DNA from: Guptibacillus spartinae
GTDB taxonomy: Bacteria > Bacillota > Bacilli > Bacillales > Guptibacillaceae
Reading direction: 5' to 3'
NCBI RefSeq assembly: GCF_028610625.1
Contig: NZ_JAQQWU010000006.1
Coordinates: forward strand, 179,446-243,445
Length of the DNA: 64,000 nucleotides
Both the position numbers and the translations under genes were made by a program. Of the stretch, positions 47,430-56,705 are shown piece after piece. Every line of letters begins with the position of its first letter. Positions within the stretch are counted from its first letter, which is position 1. The notes under the pieces are model-generated. The model was not told the origin of the DNA. It searched no databases and saw nothing but the letters and a program-made list of their open reading frames with translations.

Positions 47430-47504
47430 GCCTTCTTCTGGCAGAGATATTCTTAACCCTCTCAGTGCTTATATACCATGCAATTATACGGAGCATAACA
47501 TGAG

Positions 47505-47524
47505 GGTCACCACAGTGGTCACAC
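47505..47524. repeat. GGTCAC motifs at left end (candidate integrase arm sites)
   Basis: GGGTCACC (47504-47511) and GTGGTCACAC (47515-47524) overlap the integrase stop. Matching GTGGTCACA and TGGTCACA occur at the right end (63733-63754). Confidence 0.5.
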
Positions 47525-48649
47525 GCCAATTATTTTATCAAGTTGGTCGGAAACCGTTTTTTGCATGTTTGGAAGCACGTGACTGTAGGTGTTAAGTGTT
47601 GTTTGTATGTCTGCGTGACCTAATCTTTCTGAAATCAACTTCACGTTAACGTTTTGATGAATTAGGATAGTGGCATGGGTATGTCTTAGATCATGAAAAC
47701 GTATTTTTGGTAAATCGACCTTTTCAACAACTTTATAGAACTCTTTTCTAAAATTCCTAGCTATTACAGGCTTTCCGTCCAGTGTGCAGACGACTAAGTC
47801 ATTCTCATGATACTTATCTCCTAAAAGACGTTTTTCATCGGAAATAAGAGCTTTAGTGGCTTTTAACTCGTCAGCTAATTTACTTGGAATGTGTATAGAA
47901 CGAACGCTTGCTTCATTCTTTGCTCCTACTTTAATCTCCCCGTTCTGTGTCACTGTTTGTTTAATGTAAAGTGTATTTGTAGCGAAATCAATGTCTTTCC
48001 ATCTCAAGCCAAGAATTTCCCCTTGTCGCATACCAGTGAAAATAGCAATGAGAAAAGCAATATAGTAGCGGGTCAGACGAGCTATTTTAGGGGCTTCACT
48101 AATAAAGAAATTGACTTGTTCTATAGACCACACTGTAAACTCTCTTTGTCTTGTTTTCGGAAGTGTAATGCCAATAGAGGGATCACTCTTTATTAGTTTG
48201 AGAATGACTGCTTTTTTAAAAGAAGAGCTTATTATCCTGAAAACTAAGTGAATTGTATGTGCTGAATAAGAAGATTGATTAACTAGGTCATTTACAAATT
48301 TCTGTAACTGCAACGGAGTGACCTGTTGTAATTTCAAATGCCCAAGTTTAGGTTTGATTACATTACGATAAAAGATGGAATGTATCTCAAACGTTGAATG
48401 TTGAAGTTTGAATTTCCTTTCTTGAAACCATTCGTCCATATACTTCTCATATGTTAAATGGTTCAAGTCTAGGAAATCATTCTCTAATACTTGAGCTTTC
48501 AATCTTGTCATCTCATTCATAGCAGCACGCTTTGATTCAAAGCCTCTTCTTTTGATTTGTTTTCGTTTACCAGTAAGAGGATCTTTTCCAGCATCAAATA
48601 TAAAGTCGTATTTACCTGTTGTTTTGTTCTTGCTAATACTACCATTCAT
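47519..48649 (-). CDS. int: Tyrosine-type site-specific integrase
   Basis: 376 residues. Order: N-terminal arm-DNA-binding domain (GSISKNKTTGKYDFIFDAG, residues 1-~55), SAM-like core-binding domain (~60-160), catalytic domain with Arg208 (TGMRQGE), His319-x-x-Arg322 (HDLRH), His345 (LGHAD) and nucleophile Tyr355 (NTYSHV). All catalytic residues are present, so it should be active. The family is that of Tn916/ICEBs1/phage integrases. The start has TAAGGAGG upstream. No excisionase gene is adjacent. Confidence 0.94.
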   Translation of the reverse strand: MNGSISKNKTTGKYDFIFDAGKDPLTGKRKQIKRRGFESKRAAMNEMTRLKAQVLENDFLDLNHLTYEKYMDEWFQERKFKLQHSTFEIHSIFYRNVIKPKLGHLKLQQVTPLQLQKFVNDLVNQSSYSAHTIHLVFRIISSSFKKAVILKLIKSDPSIGITLPKTRQREFTVWSIEQVNFFISEAPKIARLTRYYIAFLIAIFTGMRQGEILGLRWKDIDFATNTLYIKQTVTQNGEIKVGAKNEASVRSIHIPSKLADELKATKALISDEKRLLGDKYHENDLVVCTLDGKPVIARNFRKEFYKVVEKVDLPKIRFHDLRHTHATILIHQNVNVKLISERLGHADIQTTLNTYSHVLPNMQKTVSDQLDKIIGV

Positions 48650-49073
48650 AGCTCTAAGACCTCCTTAAAAGGTCATAGGCTTGTTAAAATTTCCATTATA
48701 TAAACTATACCTTAAATAAAATCTATTAGAAAGTATAAGTGTCGTATGGGGGATTGTGGGTAATCTATTTTTATTTAAGTTCAAGACTGGGAAAACAAGT
48801 TGGGTTTCTAAAAGAAGAATGAGAAGTTAATTATTTGATAGAAGTAGACGAAATAATGAATCAAATAAGGAATTTGACAGTATTACAGAAGTAATCGAAA
48901 TACCGATTAGATTGGTAACTCTCGGATTTTAAAAATACCTTATGAAAAACATATGATATCAAAAATAATAAATTTTCTGAATTGTGTTAAAATAAGGGAA
49001 GGTAGACAAGGATCTTTTAGGTTGTAATTTCTAATAAATCGACTTGGAAAATATATTAAAGGAGATACTAAAA
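48650..49073. other. Intergenic region between integrase and first cargo gene
   Basis: AT-rich 424 bases with no ORF or hairpin of note. A TGTTAAAAT extended -10-like box near 48983 may serve the downstream gene. No immunity-repressor or xis gene, normally found here in ICEs and phages, is visible. Confidence 0.5.
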
Positions 49074-50114
49074 TTGGATAACATCATTTATTACCCTGGT
49101 TTTCAAATTAATGATGATGAATGGCTAAAATTTGCATTGCTCTATTTAGATAATGTAAGTACAATAGTTCCCTTTGAAGGAACTCCTTATTTAACGGGTA
49201 CACACAGGTTTCTTCTTGAAGAAACTAACCTTCTAAATAAATATTCTCCCACCTATGATGAAATTTGTAAGTCAACTGATGATGCAATTTGGTGTTTGTC
49301 CAAAGAAACCAAAAACCCCAAGAAATTACTAGGAATATTAGGTGAGGTAGATATACTTGATTTTTTGAGGCAACCTCAAATTCAAGTATATGAATTATTC
49401 CGAGGAAAATTCAGTTATGAGTTTGGAGAATATTGCCTTGATGCTGGTTTTGCTCATGAATCAGAAAATGGAATTAGGTTACCGTACCAACTCGGAATAA
49501 TGTATATGTCAATTTTAGCTCATAACATCGGAGATTATAATAATATGTCAGTAATCACTGATTTGGCAGATGAAAGAATAATTAGGAGAGTAAATGACAA
49601 AACTTGGAGCTACAATAAGCGATTTGAGGAAATAAAAGCTATAAAAAAACTAATTTCTCTAGAAATACCAACAGAATTAGATCAAATTCCAATCAAGAGA
49701 ATTGTAGAGCTTCGTAACAAAGAGAGTTTTCAGAGAAAGCTACAAGAGTTTAAGTTAGCTGTATCTGAACTATCACACCTTTCAAAAACTAATTTAACAG
49801 AACAGAGTGTTTTTGAAATTAGGAACGATATCCTTTCGGCAAAGGAAAATATCAGTAGTGATATATTTCAACTGTGTACTTCTATGTCATCTATGTTTTT
49901 AGGCGTGCATATAGTTCTAAACAATGAAGCGGGAGATTTGGCATTACTGAAAGAATTATTTGGAGTAGGAGTTTTAGCCAACGCTCCTATGATTTATGGG
50001 AAAATACAGAGAAATTGGCACAAACAACTTGCTACACGATACTTAACTGATATCAGAAATCTAGATAGAAGAAAAGCCGGGTTATTGAGGAATGCAGCGA
50101 GAATTTTTGAATAA
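49074..50114 (+). CDS. DUF6236-like cytosolic protein, island cargo
   Basis: 346 residues from TTG 49074 (AAAGGAG at spacing 9). The N-terminus IIYYPGFQINDDEWLKFALLYLDNVSTIVPF resembles the conserved start of DUF6236 proteins (YYP...W...ALLY-D...IVP); I hold this loosely. The rest is helical, with a C-terminal segment (LALLKELFGVGVLANAPMIYGKIQRNW) that is mildly hydrophobic. No catalytic motif seen. It is the first cargo gene after the integrase and may belong with the DGQHR pair downstream, from which it is now separated by two pseudogenes. Confidence 0.6.
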   Translation: MDNIIYYPGFQINDDEWLKFALLYLDNVSTIVPFEGTPYLTGTHRFLLEETNLLNKYSPTYDEICKSTDDAIWCLSKETKNPKKLLGILGEVDILDFLRQPQIQVYELFRGKFSYEFGEYCLDAGFAHESENGIRLPYQLGIMYMSILAHNIGDYNNMSVITDLADERIIRRVNDKTWSYNKRFEEIKAIKKLISLEIPTELDQIPIKRIVELRNKESFQRKLQEFKLAVSELSHLSKTNLTEQSVFEIRNDILSAKENISSDIFQLCTSMSSMFLGVHIVLNNEAGDLALLKELFGVGVLANAPMIYGKIQRNWHKQLATRYLTDIRNLDRRKAGLLRNAARIFE

Positions 50115-50342
50115 TCGCCCCATGTTAAACTAGGTGTCGTGTAAAGGTATAGATAAGTTGCAATGATGTTTTTGTTAGATTAATTTGACAAAGCGTCTAA
50201 TTGATATTTCATTGCGAGGGAAATATTGCACTTAATCACATAGTATATTTCGAATAAATAGAGAAATAACTCAAATGCAGTCTTGTCAATAGTTTTTTAT
50301 AAGGAACTGAAAAAAGTTGAAACAACCTCACTTGTTGATTGA

Positions 50343-50540
50343 AAACAAAATCCTCTCAAATTCAAGGGATATACTAAAATAGAAGCTTCAGAATATAATT
50401 TGGCGGAATGTAATGGGTATCATTTAATTGTATTAACTTATATAAAGTGGAGAGAAACTCCGGATTTTAGTTACCTTATTTCAACCAAAGAATGGGTATA
50501 GGTGTTAGGTGTATCTGATAAAACTGCATTTCTAGAATAA
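50343..50540 (+). pseudogene. Fossil paralogue of the replication-like protein
   Basis: One frame reads NPLKFKGYTKIEASEYNLAE, then NGYHLIVLTYIKWRE, then ISTKEWV-stop-VLGVSDKTAFLE. It aligns with the island gene at 57073 (NPFVWKGFTKVNYDRYNLAK, NGFHLMAIGYTLWRE, IKEWEGIFGVTDKTARE). An in-frame TAG and missing ends show decay. Flanking DNA (50115-50342, 50541-51039) holds no supported gene. Confidence 0.7.
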
Positions 50541-51039
50541 TTAAGCAGATACCTAGGACTGACATTACACAATTACTTGATGATTAGTACAGATCATTTT
50601 TTAAGATTAGACCTAGAAACTCCTCGTTACTATTGTCATTATATAAAAGAGACGTTTTATCATGATAGCTGTTTAGGATAGAGTTAGTCCCGCAAACAAA
50701 GTTAATTCACTGCGCCGTGTGATTATGAGGTTTATTATCTCTATTGACATATTTTTATCTATAAACTACACGGGGGTGGTTTCCACCAAACAATTCATTT
50801 CATTTTGGAAAGAGTGTATTGGCGCTTCCAGCCCCAAACTCCGTTTAGATTTTGATAAGAGGATTCAGAACTATTTAACTTTATTAAAACGAGTGTTATA
50901 GATACAGTCTCTACCTAATATATAGTGTGTACTTTTTTGGGTATTTACAGTTTCAAAACTCGTATCAAAAATAACGATTCATGATTGATATGAAATTACG
51001 TTTTAGATACATTATGTTTAGTTAAAGTCGGAAGGATAG

Positions 51040-51597
51040 ATGAGTTTGAAAATTGGTCATGCAAGAGTCAGTATCCAAGATCAAAGCTAGACCTACAAAT
51101 GAATGCACTTGGAAAAGAAGGTTGTGAAAAGATCTACGCTGAGAAGGCAAGTGGTATGAAAGATAATAGGTTAAAGCTTAAAGAACTCATCGATTTTGCA
51201 AGAGTTGGAGATGCCCTTATCGTATATAAATTAGACCGTTTGGGGCGTTCCACAAAAAAACTAATAGAATTGACGGAGCAATTAGAGGAGAAAGGGATAG
51301 AATTAGTTAGTATTAAAGGTAGTATAGATACAACTACAGCAGTTGGGTAAGCAATGTTTCGTATGTTGGCGGTATTAAGCGAAATGGAAAGGGATTTAAT
51401 CTCTGAGAGGACACGTGAGGGAATTGAGAGTGCAAGAGCGAGAGGACGTAAGGGAGGAAGACTTGAAAAATATTAAAGCCTTAGAGTAGGCTATAAAGTT
51501 TTATAAGACAAGAGAGTATACTGTGAAAGAAATAGAAGATATGACTGATTTTTCAAAAGCTACGCTGTACAGGGGTTTAAAAGAACTTAACAAATAA
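51040..51597 (+). pseudogene. Broken serine recombinase (resolvase/invertase)
   Basis: Starts MSLKIGHARVSIQDQS (catalytic Ser region; YARVS is usual), with GGAAGGA ribosome site. A frameshift follows within 'agctagacc', then LDLQMNALGKEGCEKIYAEK, IVYKLDRLGRSTKKL, and a nonsense TAA replacing the codon after TTAVG. The frame resumes AMFRMLAVLSEMERDLISERTREG, shifts again near 51476, and hits TAG before IKFYKTREYTVKEIED...LYRGLKELNK. At least two frameshifts and two stops make it inactive. A full-length gene would be ~185 codons. Confidence 0.88.
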
Positions 51598-51626
51598 AAC
51601 ACTTGCAGGTATTGTAAGTGTTTTTG
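51596..51626 (+). terminator. Terminator after broken recombinase
   Basis: AAAACACTTGCA-GGTAT-TGTAAGTGTTTTTG hairpin with a T-run. Confidence 0.78.
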
Positions 51627-51801
51627 TTTTTGAAAAAGAGATAAAAACACTTGCAAAAACAACATAATAAGGTGATTTATAGTATAAAACAAGTGAAAAG
51701 AACTCAAAATGGCATGAAAATTCTAAAAAAACAAATAAATATATGGAACAAAAAACCAATTGGGTATATAATTTTAAGAAAGACCGGAGGGGGACGAATA
51801 A

Positions 51802-52872
51802 ATGGCAATGGATTTATCATCATTAACAAGTGGAGCTAAAAAAGGTTTTATCACATTAAGTGGCATCAAAAGGATGCAGTTTAATCAGGATGTTATAACA
51901 ATACAGTGTACGGTAAATGACATATTGAAATTTCTTGAAATAGATATTCGAGTTCAGAGAGAATTGGATGAAAATAAGGTAGCGAGCATAGGACAATACA
52001 TTCAATATGGTCTAGATGGTAACGATATCTACTTTTCACCCCTTATTTTTTCAGCAAGAGGACAGGGATCTTATGACGAGAAACGACATGAATACAGTTT
52101 AAATATGAATGAAAGGTTAGTAATTCTAGATGGACAACATAGAATAAGAGCGTTTGAATACTTAAAAAAACGAATGGAAGTAAGCAATGACGATGAAGAA
52201 GCTTATCAAACGCTCCTAGACTTCCCAATGACTATTCAAGTATTTGCAGATTTAACCTTAGAGCAAGAAAGGCAGCTTTTTACTGATATTAATACTAAAA
52301 TATCACAAGTAAATAATACACTTCTTATCATGTACAAAAAAGATGATTTATTCGGAGAGCTAGTTCGAGAAGTTGTTGACAACTCACCAATTGATTCAAT
52401 TGAATGTAGAGCAAAAACTACTAGAACAAAGCTAATGACAGCGTCAACTTTATATTCTGTTGCTAAAGTGATAAATAGTGGGATCTATAATCGTGTATCA
52501 AAAGTGGACATCAATAAAGCTAATTATGATTTATATAGGCGCAGGACAGAAGAGTTTTTAAGACTTTTAAGGCAGTATGCTCCTATGGATGCAAATAATC
52601 GAGATAAATATATTATTATGAGTTCTAATATCTTAGTTTCCATTGCTAAATTCGTATATGAAATTCAAACAAAGTATCCAGATGAAAAAATGGATGTTTT
52701 ATTCAGAAAAGTAGTTGCAAAAATCGATTGGAGTCATAGAAACGAAGAGTTCAAACAGCTCTCTACAAAGTATAATAAAAAAACTAAAAAGTATAATTTT
52801 GGTACAACTGGAAGAACAGTGAGAGATTTTTCAGAGTTTCTAATAGGAAAGTACGAAAGGACTAGGGGGTAA
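51802..52872 (+). CDS. DndB-like DGQHR-domain protein (first of pair)
   Basis: 356 residues. The hallmark VILDGQHRIRAFEYL is at ~107-121 and ERQLFTDINTKISQVNNTLL at ~156-175, both typical of the DndB/DGQHR superfamily (DndB regulates phosphorothioate modification; DpdB occurs in 7-deazaguanine DNA modification). The N-terminal FLEIDIRVQRELDENKVASIGQYI pattern is also conserved. No dndA, C, D, E or dpd gene is present. GGAGGGGG precedes ATG 51802. The second DGQHR gene starts 5 bases after its stop. Confidence 0.8.
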   Translation: MAMDLSSLTSGAKKGFITLSGIKRMQFNQDVITIQCTVNDILKFLEIDIRVQRELDENKVASIGQYIQYGLDGNDIYFSPLIFSARGQGSYDEKRHEYSLNMNERLVILDGQHRIRAFEYLKKRMEVSNDDEEAYQTLLDFPMTIQVFADLTLEQERQLFTDINTKISQVNNTLLIMYKKDDLFGELVREVVDNSPIDSIECRAKTTRTKLMTASTLYSVAKVINSGIYNRVSKVDINKANYDLYRRRTEEFLRLLRQYAPMDANNRDKYIIMSSNILVSIAKFVYEIQTKYPDEKMDVLFRKVVAKIDWSHRNEEFKQLSTKYNKKTKKYNFGTTGRTVRDFSEFLIGKYERTRG

Positions 52873-52877
52873 AAAGA

Positions 52878-53942
52878 ATGTCGAATGTAATGGCAGTAGG
52901 AACAATAGATACTTTGGTTAATAAGAAGAATAAAGGAATAATGTCAACTCAATTGAGCATAAGGGACATTCTTCAGGTTTATTCTATAGATAAAGAAGTG
53001 AATCGGGATTTAGGATATCACCGTATGCCGAAATTGGTGAAGTATTTGGATAGCATGGATAGTTCTATAGGGATCTTCTTACCGTCTATAGTTTTATCTT
53101 ACAGAGGTGACCCAACTTCTTGTTACGATACTAGTTCATCATCGTTAGTTATACCTTCTAATCAGAAATTAGTTGTAATTGATGGTCAGCATAGGATTAA
53201 GGGGATTGAAAGTTATTTAGATAAAGGGTCAATTGAAGTTCAGTCAAAAGAGAGGATTTTAAACAGTAATTTAACAGTACAAATATATTTTGGATTGTCC
53301 AAAGAAGATGAGAAGCGACTTTTCACAGATATTAACACTAATGCCAAGAGAGTTTCACGGTCTTTGATAACTAACTTTGATACTCGCGACATTTATAATT
53401 TATTAGTTAGAGAACTATACCATAGTTCTGATGCTCTCCAGACTGTTAAAGTAGAGTTTAATAAAAGTAGAATTGTAAGACCAAATAATACTACATTCAT
53501 TACCAGTGTTCGATTAAAAAAGTTCATTAACTTAGTCTTCTTCGGTAAAGAATCCATAAGCCAGAAGAGTGAGAGGTTAATAAAAGAGCATTATGATGAA
53601 GTCTTTTCTTTTTCTAACAAGCTCTTTAGTGTCTTATTTTCAGTCTTTCCATCTAATCCAGGTGATGTTAATAAATACGTATTAGGACATGAACCTTTAC
53701 AAAATGCAATAGCATTATATATAAATAACGCTATCATTCTAGACAATGAAGCAGAGCTAACATGGTTAGAAACTTGGGAAGATGAGGTTGAACAACTCAG
53801 GTTAATTAACTGGTCAACTAAAAATAGAGATTGGTTTCCTTATATGTACACTAGTAGGCGAAACAGTAAGTTTGAGTACCAGTCATTTATTGAAACTACA
53901 ACCTTAGATCTCAAAGAAGTATTAGTGCGAAAACTGACATGA
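52878..53942 (+). CDS. DndB-like DGQHR-domain protein (second of pair)
   Basis: 354 residues, paralogous to the preceding gene: EVNRDLGYHRMPKLVKYLDS, VVIDGQHRIKGIESYLDKG (DGQHR at 102-106) and EKRLFTDINTNAKRVSRSLITNFDTRD. Overall identity between the two is low, so the duplication is old and suggests a heterodimer or two-component arrangement. AGGGGGTAAAAAG ribosome site; translationally coupled to the first. The 265 bases after it are empty until the HesB fragment. Confidence 0.8.
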   Translation: MSNVMAVGTIDTLVNKKNKGIMSTQLSIRDILQVYSIDKEVNRDLGYHRMPKLVKYLDSMDSSIGIFLPSIVLSYRGDPTSCYDTSSSSLVIPSNQKLVVIDGQHRIKGIESYLDKGSIEVQSKERILNSNLTVQIYFGLSKEDEKRLFTDINTNAKRVSRSLITNFDTRDIYNLLVRELYHSSDALQTVKVEFNKSRIVRPNNTTFITSVRLKKFINLVFFGKESISQKSERLIKEHYDEVFSFSNKLFSVLFSVFPSNPGDVNKYVLGHEPLQNAIALYINNAIILDNEAELTWLETWEDEVEQLRLINWSTKNRDWFPYMYTSRRNSKFEYQSFIETTTLDLKEVLVRKLT

Positions 53943-54206
53943 AGTTTGTAATTTATCCATGAATAAGGTATAGATATTTACAGTTGTGTGCGATAATCTA
54001 CCAACTTTAGCTTTCCAAGGGCCAAAGAAGTTATATTATCAAAATACATTTTATAGGTGACGGAATTTAAAAATAAGTGAGATATTCAACTTAGAACGAA
54101 CTCAGCAAGAATTGGATTTTTAGATATTAATAAAAGTAGAGATACACCGCCAAGTCTTAATCCATTATAACGGCTATATACACTGAAATATCAACATTCT
54201 CCAACT

Positions 54207-54317
54207 AACTTAATGGGCGGCGGATTCACAATCGACAATCCGAACGCAATCGCATCATACGGCTGTGGTTCTTCGTTTAAGACAACGGCAAACGCTGGTA
54301 CGCTGGAGAATTGTTAA
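54207..54317 (+). pseudogene. C-terminal fragment of a HesB/IscA-type Fe-S carrier gene, copy 1
   Basis: Open frame [19 protein letters not shown], then [21 protein letters not shown]. This is the C-terminal signature of A-type iron-sulfur carriers ([14 protein letters not shown] cluster, NAG-x-x-E-x-C). No start or N-terminal domain exists upstream. Only the gene's 3' end is present, as expected for an attachment-site remnant. A tyrosine recombinase pseudogene follows directly. Confidence 0.8.
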
Positions 54318-54438
54318 CGGTTGAGGTGAATAGCTGAACCAAAAAGAGATTATGAATTACAGGGTAATTTTGAGTGTACGCAGTCCTCAAAAAATGTAAA
54401 CACAACCCTGAAAACTCTAAATCAACGTTGTGAATTAC

Positions 54439-54492
54439 AAGCCTTCTCGGTAGTGAATGTCGAAGTACATGACTATTTGAGGAGGTTTTTTT
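54439..54492 (+). terminator. Hairpin after HesB fragment 1
   Basis: CCTTCTC/GAGGAGG plus TAGT/ACTA arms around a ~20-base loop, then TTTTTTT. The same structure recurs at 62645-62700 after fragment 2; probably the original hesB terminator. Confidence 0.65.
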
Positions 54493-54536
54493 GTATTGCT
54501 TTAAACAAGAGAAACAAGCGGAAACTAGTTGGGAAG

Positions 54537-55522
54537 ATGACCAATCAAAAGGAGTATCCTAAACTAACTCTGGAAAAAGCTATTGATTTAGTTATTGCAG
54601 GTAAGAGTACAGAAGGATTAAGAGAGAGGACATTAAGGGACTACAAAAAAGAATGGCAGTATTTTGTTACGTGGCTTGAAAAGAATTATGAGGTAGAAAC
54701 GGTGGATGAGCTATCTCCGCAAATATTTAGGGATTACATTAACTATTTAAAGTACGATACAAAGAAGTATGAGGGTCGTAAGTTCATCAAAAGTGAACAA
54801 GGTGTAGGTTTATCAGATACGACCATTAATATCCGTTTAAGAGTATACAGAGCGATGTTTAATCACTTGGAGCGGGAAGATATGATTGAATTGTAATGCG
54901 ATGATAAACGTAAGGCTGTTGAAGCAGGATATAGACCTCACTAATTGTTTTACCGATGAAGAGATAAAAGAAGTTTTAAGGCAGCCTAATCAAAAGGATT
55001 ACATAGGGTATAGAGACTATGTCGCAATAATGCTGTTGTTAGATAGCGGCCTTAGAGCAAATGAACTATTGAGCTTGCATTCGAAGGATATTGATCTCCA
55101 AAACAGATTTATTACTTTGGGAGGGGAGAAAATAAAGATCGCCTACCACGCATTGTTCCTATTTCCGCTCATACAGTAAAACTGCTTTTACAACTTATAA
55201 ATGAAAATAAAAAACACTTTTCTACAGAGAGAATTTTTCTTTCTTCGTATGGAGAACCTCTTAGACAAAACCACTTTAACAAGCGATTGAAGTTTTATGG
55301 AGAAAAGGCAGGTATCGAGGGTAAAAAGGTAACAGCTCACGTATATAGACATACTTGGGCGAAAAACATGACCTTAAATGGTTGTGATGCTTTTACTCTC
55401 CAGAAGATGGGTGGTTGAATATACGGACAATGAGACGCTACATTCAAATGGATACTGAAGACATTCGAAAAAGTCATGATACCTACTCTCCTGTAATGAA
55501 ATTGGTAAATAAAAGAAAATAA
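54537..55522 (+). pseudogene. Broken tyrosine recombinase (XerC/D-like)
   Basis: Frame 1 gives KLTLEKAIDLVIAGKSTEGLRERTLRDYKKEWQYF, a core-binding domain ending in a stop at 54896. Frame 2 (to 55179) gives EEIKEVLRQPNQKDYIGYRD and LLDSGLRANELLSLHSKDID with the catalytic Arg. Frame 3 carries ISAHTVKLLLQLI..., HVYRHTWAKNM with the H-x-x-R motif and QKMGG. A last shift gives NIRTMRRYIQMDTEDIRKSH before the stop at 55522. At least three frameshifts inactivate it. It sits next to HesB fragment 1, as the integrase of the nested element would. Confidence 0.88.
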
Positions 55523-55617
55523 TCTTTATATATACCTTTTTTCTAAGAGACTTTGAAAGGATTCTACAATCAATGTAAAGAATTTAAATAGTATTAAAAA
55601 TTAAGGTGAGGTAATTA

Positions 55618-56295
55618 ATGAGGAGGAAAATTCTATATTTATTGGTGATGGTATTATTGTTAGTGGCATGTTCTAAAACTGAACCTGAATTATCCAGTAT
55701 AGGAAAAGAGGATGAGGAATATCTGATGGAAGATGATTTAGGGAGTTATGTGGACGAAGTATCCTATGAGATCGGCAAAAAGATAGAAAATGAGGATTAT
55801 GACTATTCTATTAACTTTATTATTAAAGCTAAAGATTCATTCGACCAATTAGAGAATAGAGAAAAATTGGGTTTGATGGGCGCGTTTTACCAAGGGTATT
55901 TACATGAGGGGTATGTTAATTGTGGAAGTCCTGAATGCAGTTGGGGGAATATAGTTATCAAGACTAGTAATAACGCATATGTTTCTGACGGATACTCAAT
56001 GATAACTAATGGCAAAAATAAATATACATGGGAAGAATTAAGGGAAGGTAATGGTAAGTTAGCTGACCAGGCAGAAGCTAGTAAAAGAGCAAATGAGTCT
56101 AAAACGAATGGTGTCTCTAATGATATCATTTATAAATATATGAAATCCGCTTATGATGATCTAACTGATAATGGTGCAAACTATATACCAGAAGTACACG
56201 ACCCTTTAGTTGACGAAATGGCTGCTCAGAGGTTTGGGATCACTGAAGCTCAAGCAAATGAAATTTATATCAAAAGGGAAATGGAAAAATACTAG
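55618..56295 (+). CDS. Putative lipoprotein
   Basis: 225 residues with a signal peptide and lipobox (LYLLVMVLLLVAC-SK; Cys near residue 18). The mature part is acidic and helical with no family I recognise; a CGSPEC segment may form a disulfide. AAGGTGAGG ribosome site and a terminator 40 bases after the stop indicate a functional gene. A role at the cell surface is inferred from the lipobox only. Confidence 0.7.
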   Translation: MRRKILYLLVMVLLLVACSKTEPELSSIGKEDEEYLMEDDLGSYVDEVSYEIGKKIENEDYDYSINFIIKAKDSFDQLENREKLGLMGAFYQGYLHEGYVNCGSPECSWGNIVIKTSNNAYVSDGYSMITNGKNKYTWEELREGNGKLADQAEASKRANESKTNGVSNDIIYKYMKSAYDDLTDNGANYIPEVHDPLVDEMAAQRFGITEAQANEIYIKREMEKY

Positions 56296-56335
56296 AAAAG
56301 GCTCAGTTAGTGCCTTGAACTAAAGGGAGCTTAAG

Positions 56336-56361
56336 AAAAAGACCATTTAGTGGTCTTTTTC
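56336..56361 (+). terminator. Terminator after lipoprotein gene
   Basis: AAAAAGACCA-TTTAG-TGGTCTTTTTC hairpin. Confidence 0.82.
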
Positions 56362-56609
56362 TTTTGGCTAATATTATTAGTAAGTATAGACCAAGACCTC
56401 CCTGGTTTAACTATTTATGAGTTTAAGTTATTCTATATTCTCATAAACATTGAGCAGTCATTTATGCTCTAAATACATGCATTTATTACACATTGTATTG
56501 AAGTTTTTGCATCAAATTAGTGCGTTGTTTTCAATATTGTTCGGAATAAATGCACTTGAATAGAGTAGATACTACCCAGTATAGAAAAAGTAAAGTTAAA
56601 AGAAATAAA

Positions 56610-56705
56610 GATAGAAAAGGGTAATCGCTCTATCCTATCTTTTTTCGCTAACGCTCCCCTATTGGTCGCTTCGCTCATACCTCACTTCGTTCGGTCGCTT
56701 CGCCA
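56610..56705. repeat. GC-rich repeat cluster upstream of replication-like gene
   Basis: Within the 610-base gap before the replication-like gene, AAAGATAG pairs with CTATCTTT followed by TTTT (to ~56645). An 11-base direct repeat GGTCGCTTCGC then occurs at 56664-56674 and 56693-56703 with the related CACTTCGTTCGG between them. Such TCGCTTCGC arrays are common near origins of Gram-positive plasmids; an origin or oriT role is inference. The rest of the gap shows nothing. Confidence 0.4.

Noticed and set aside
50719..50901. 60-residue ORF between the rep fossil and the broken recombinase.
   Set aside because: No ribosome site, no recognisable domain, flanked by decayed DNA; likely chance ORF.
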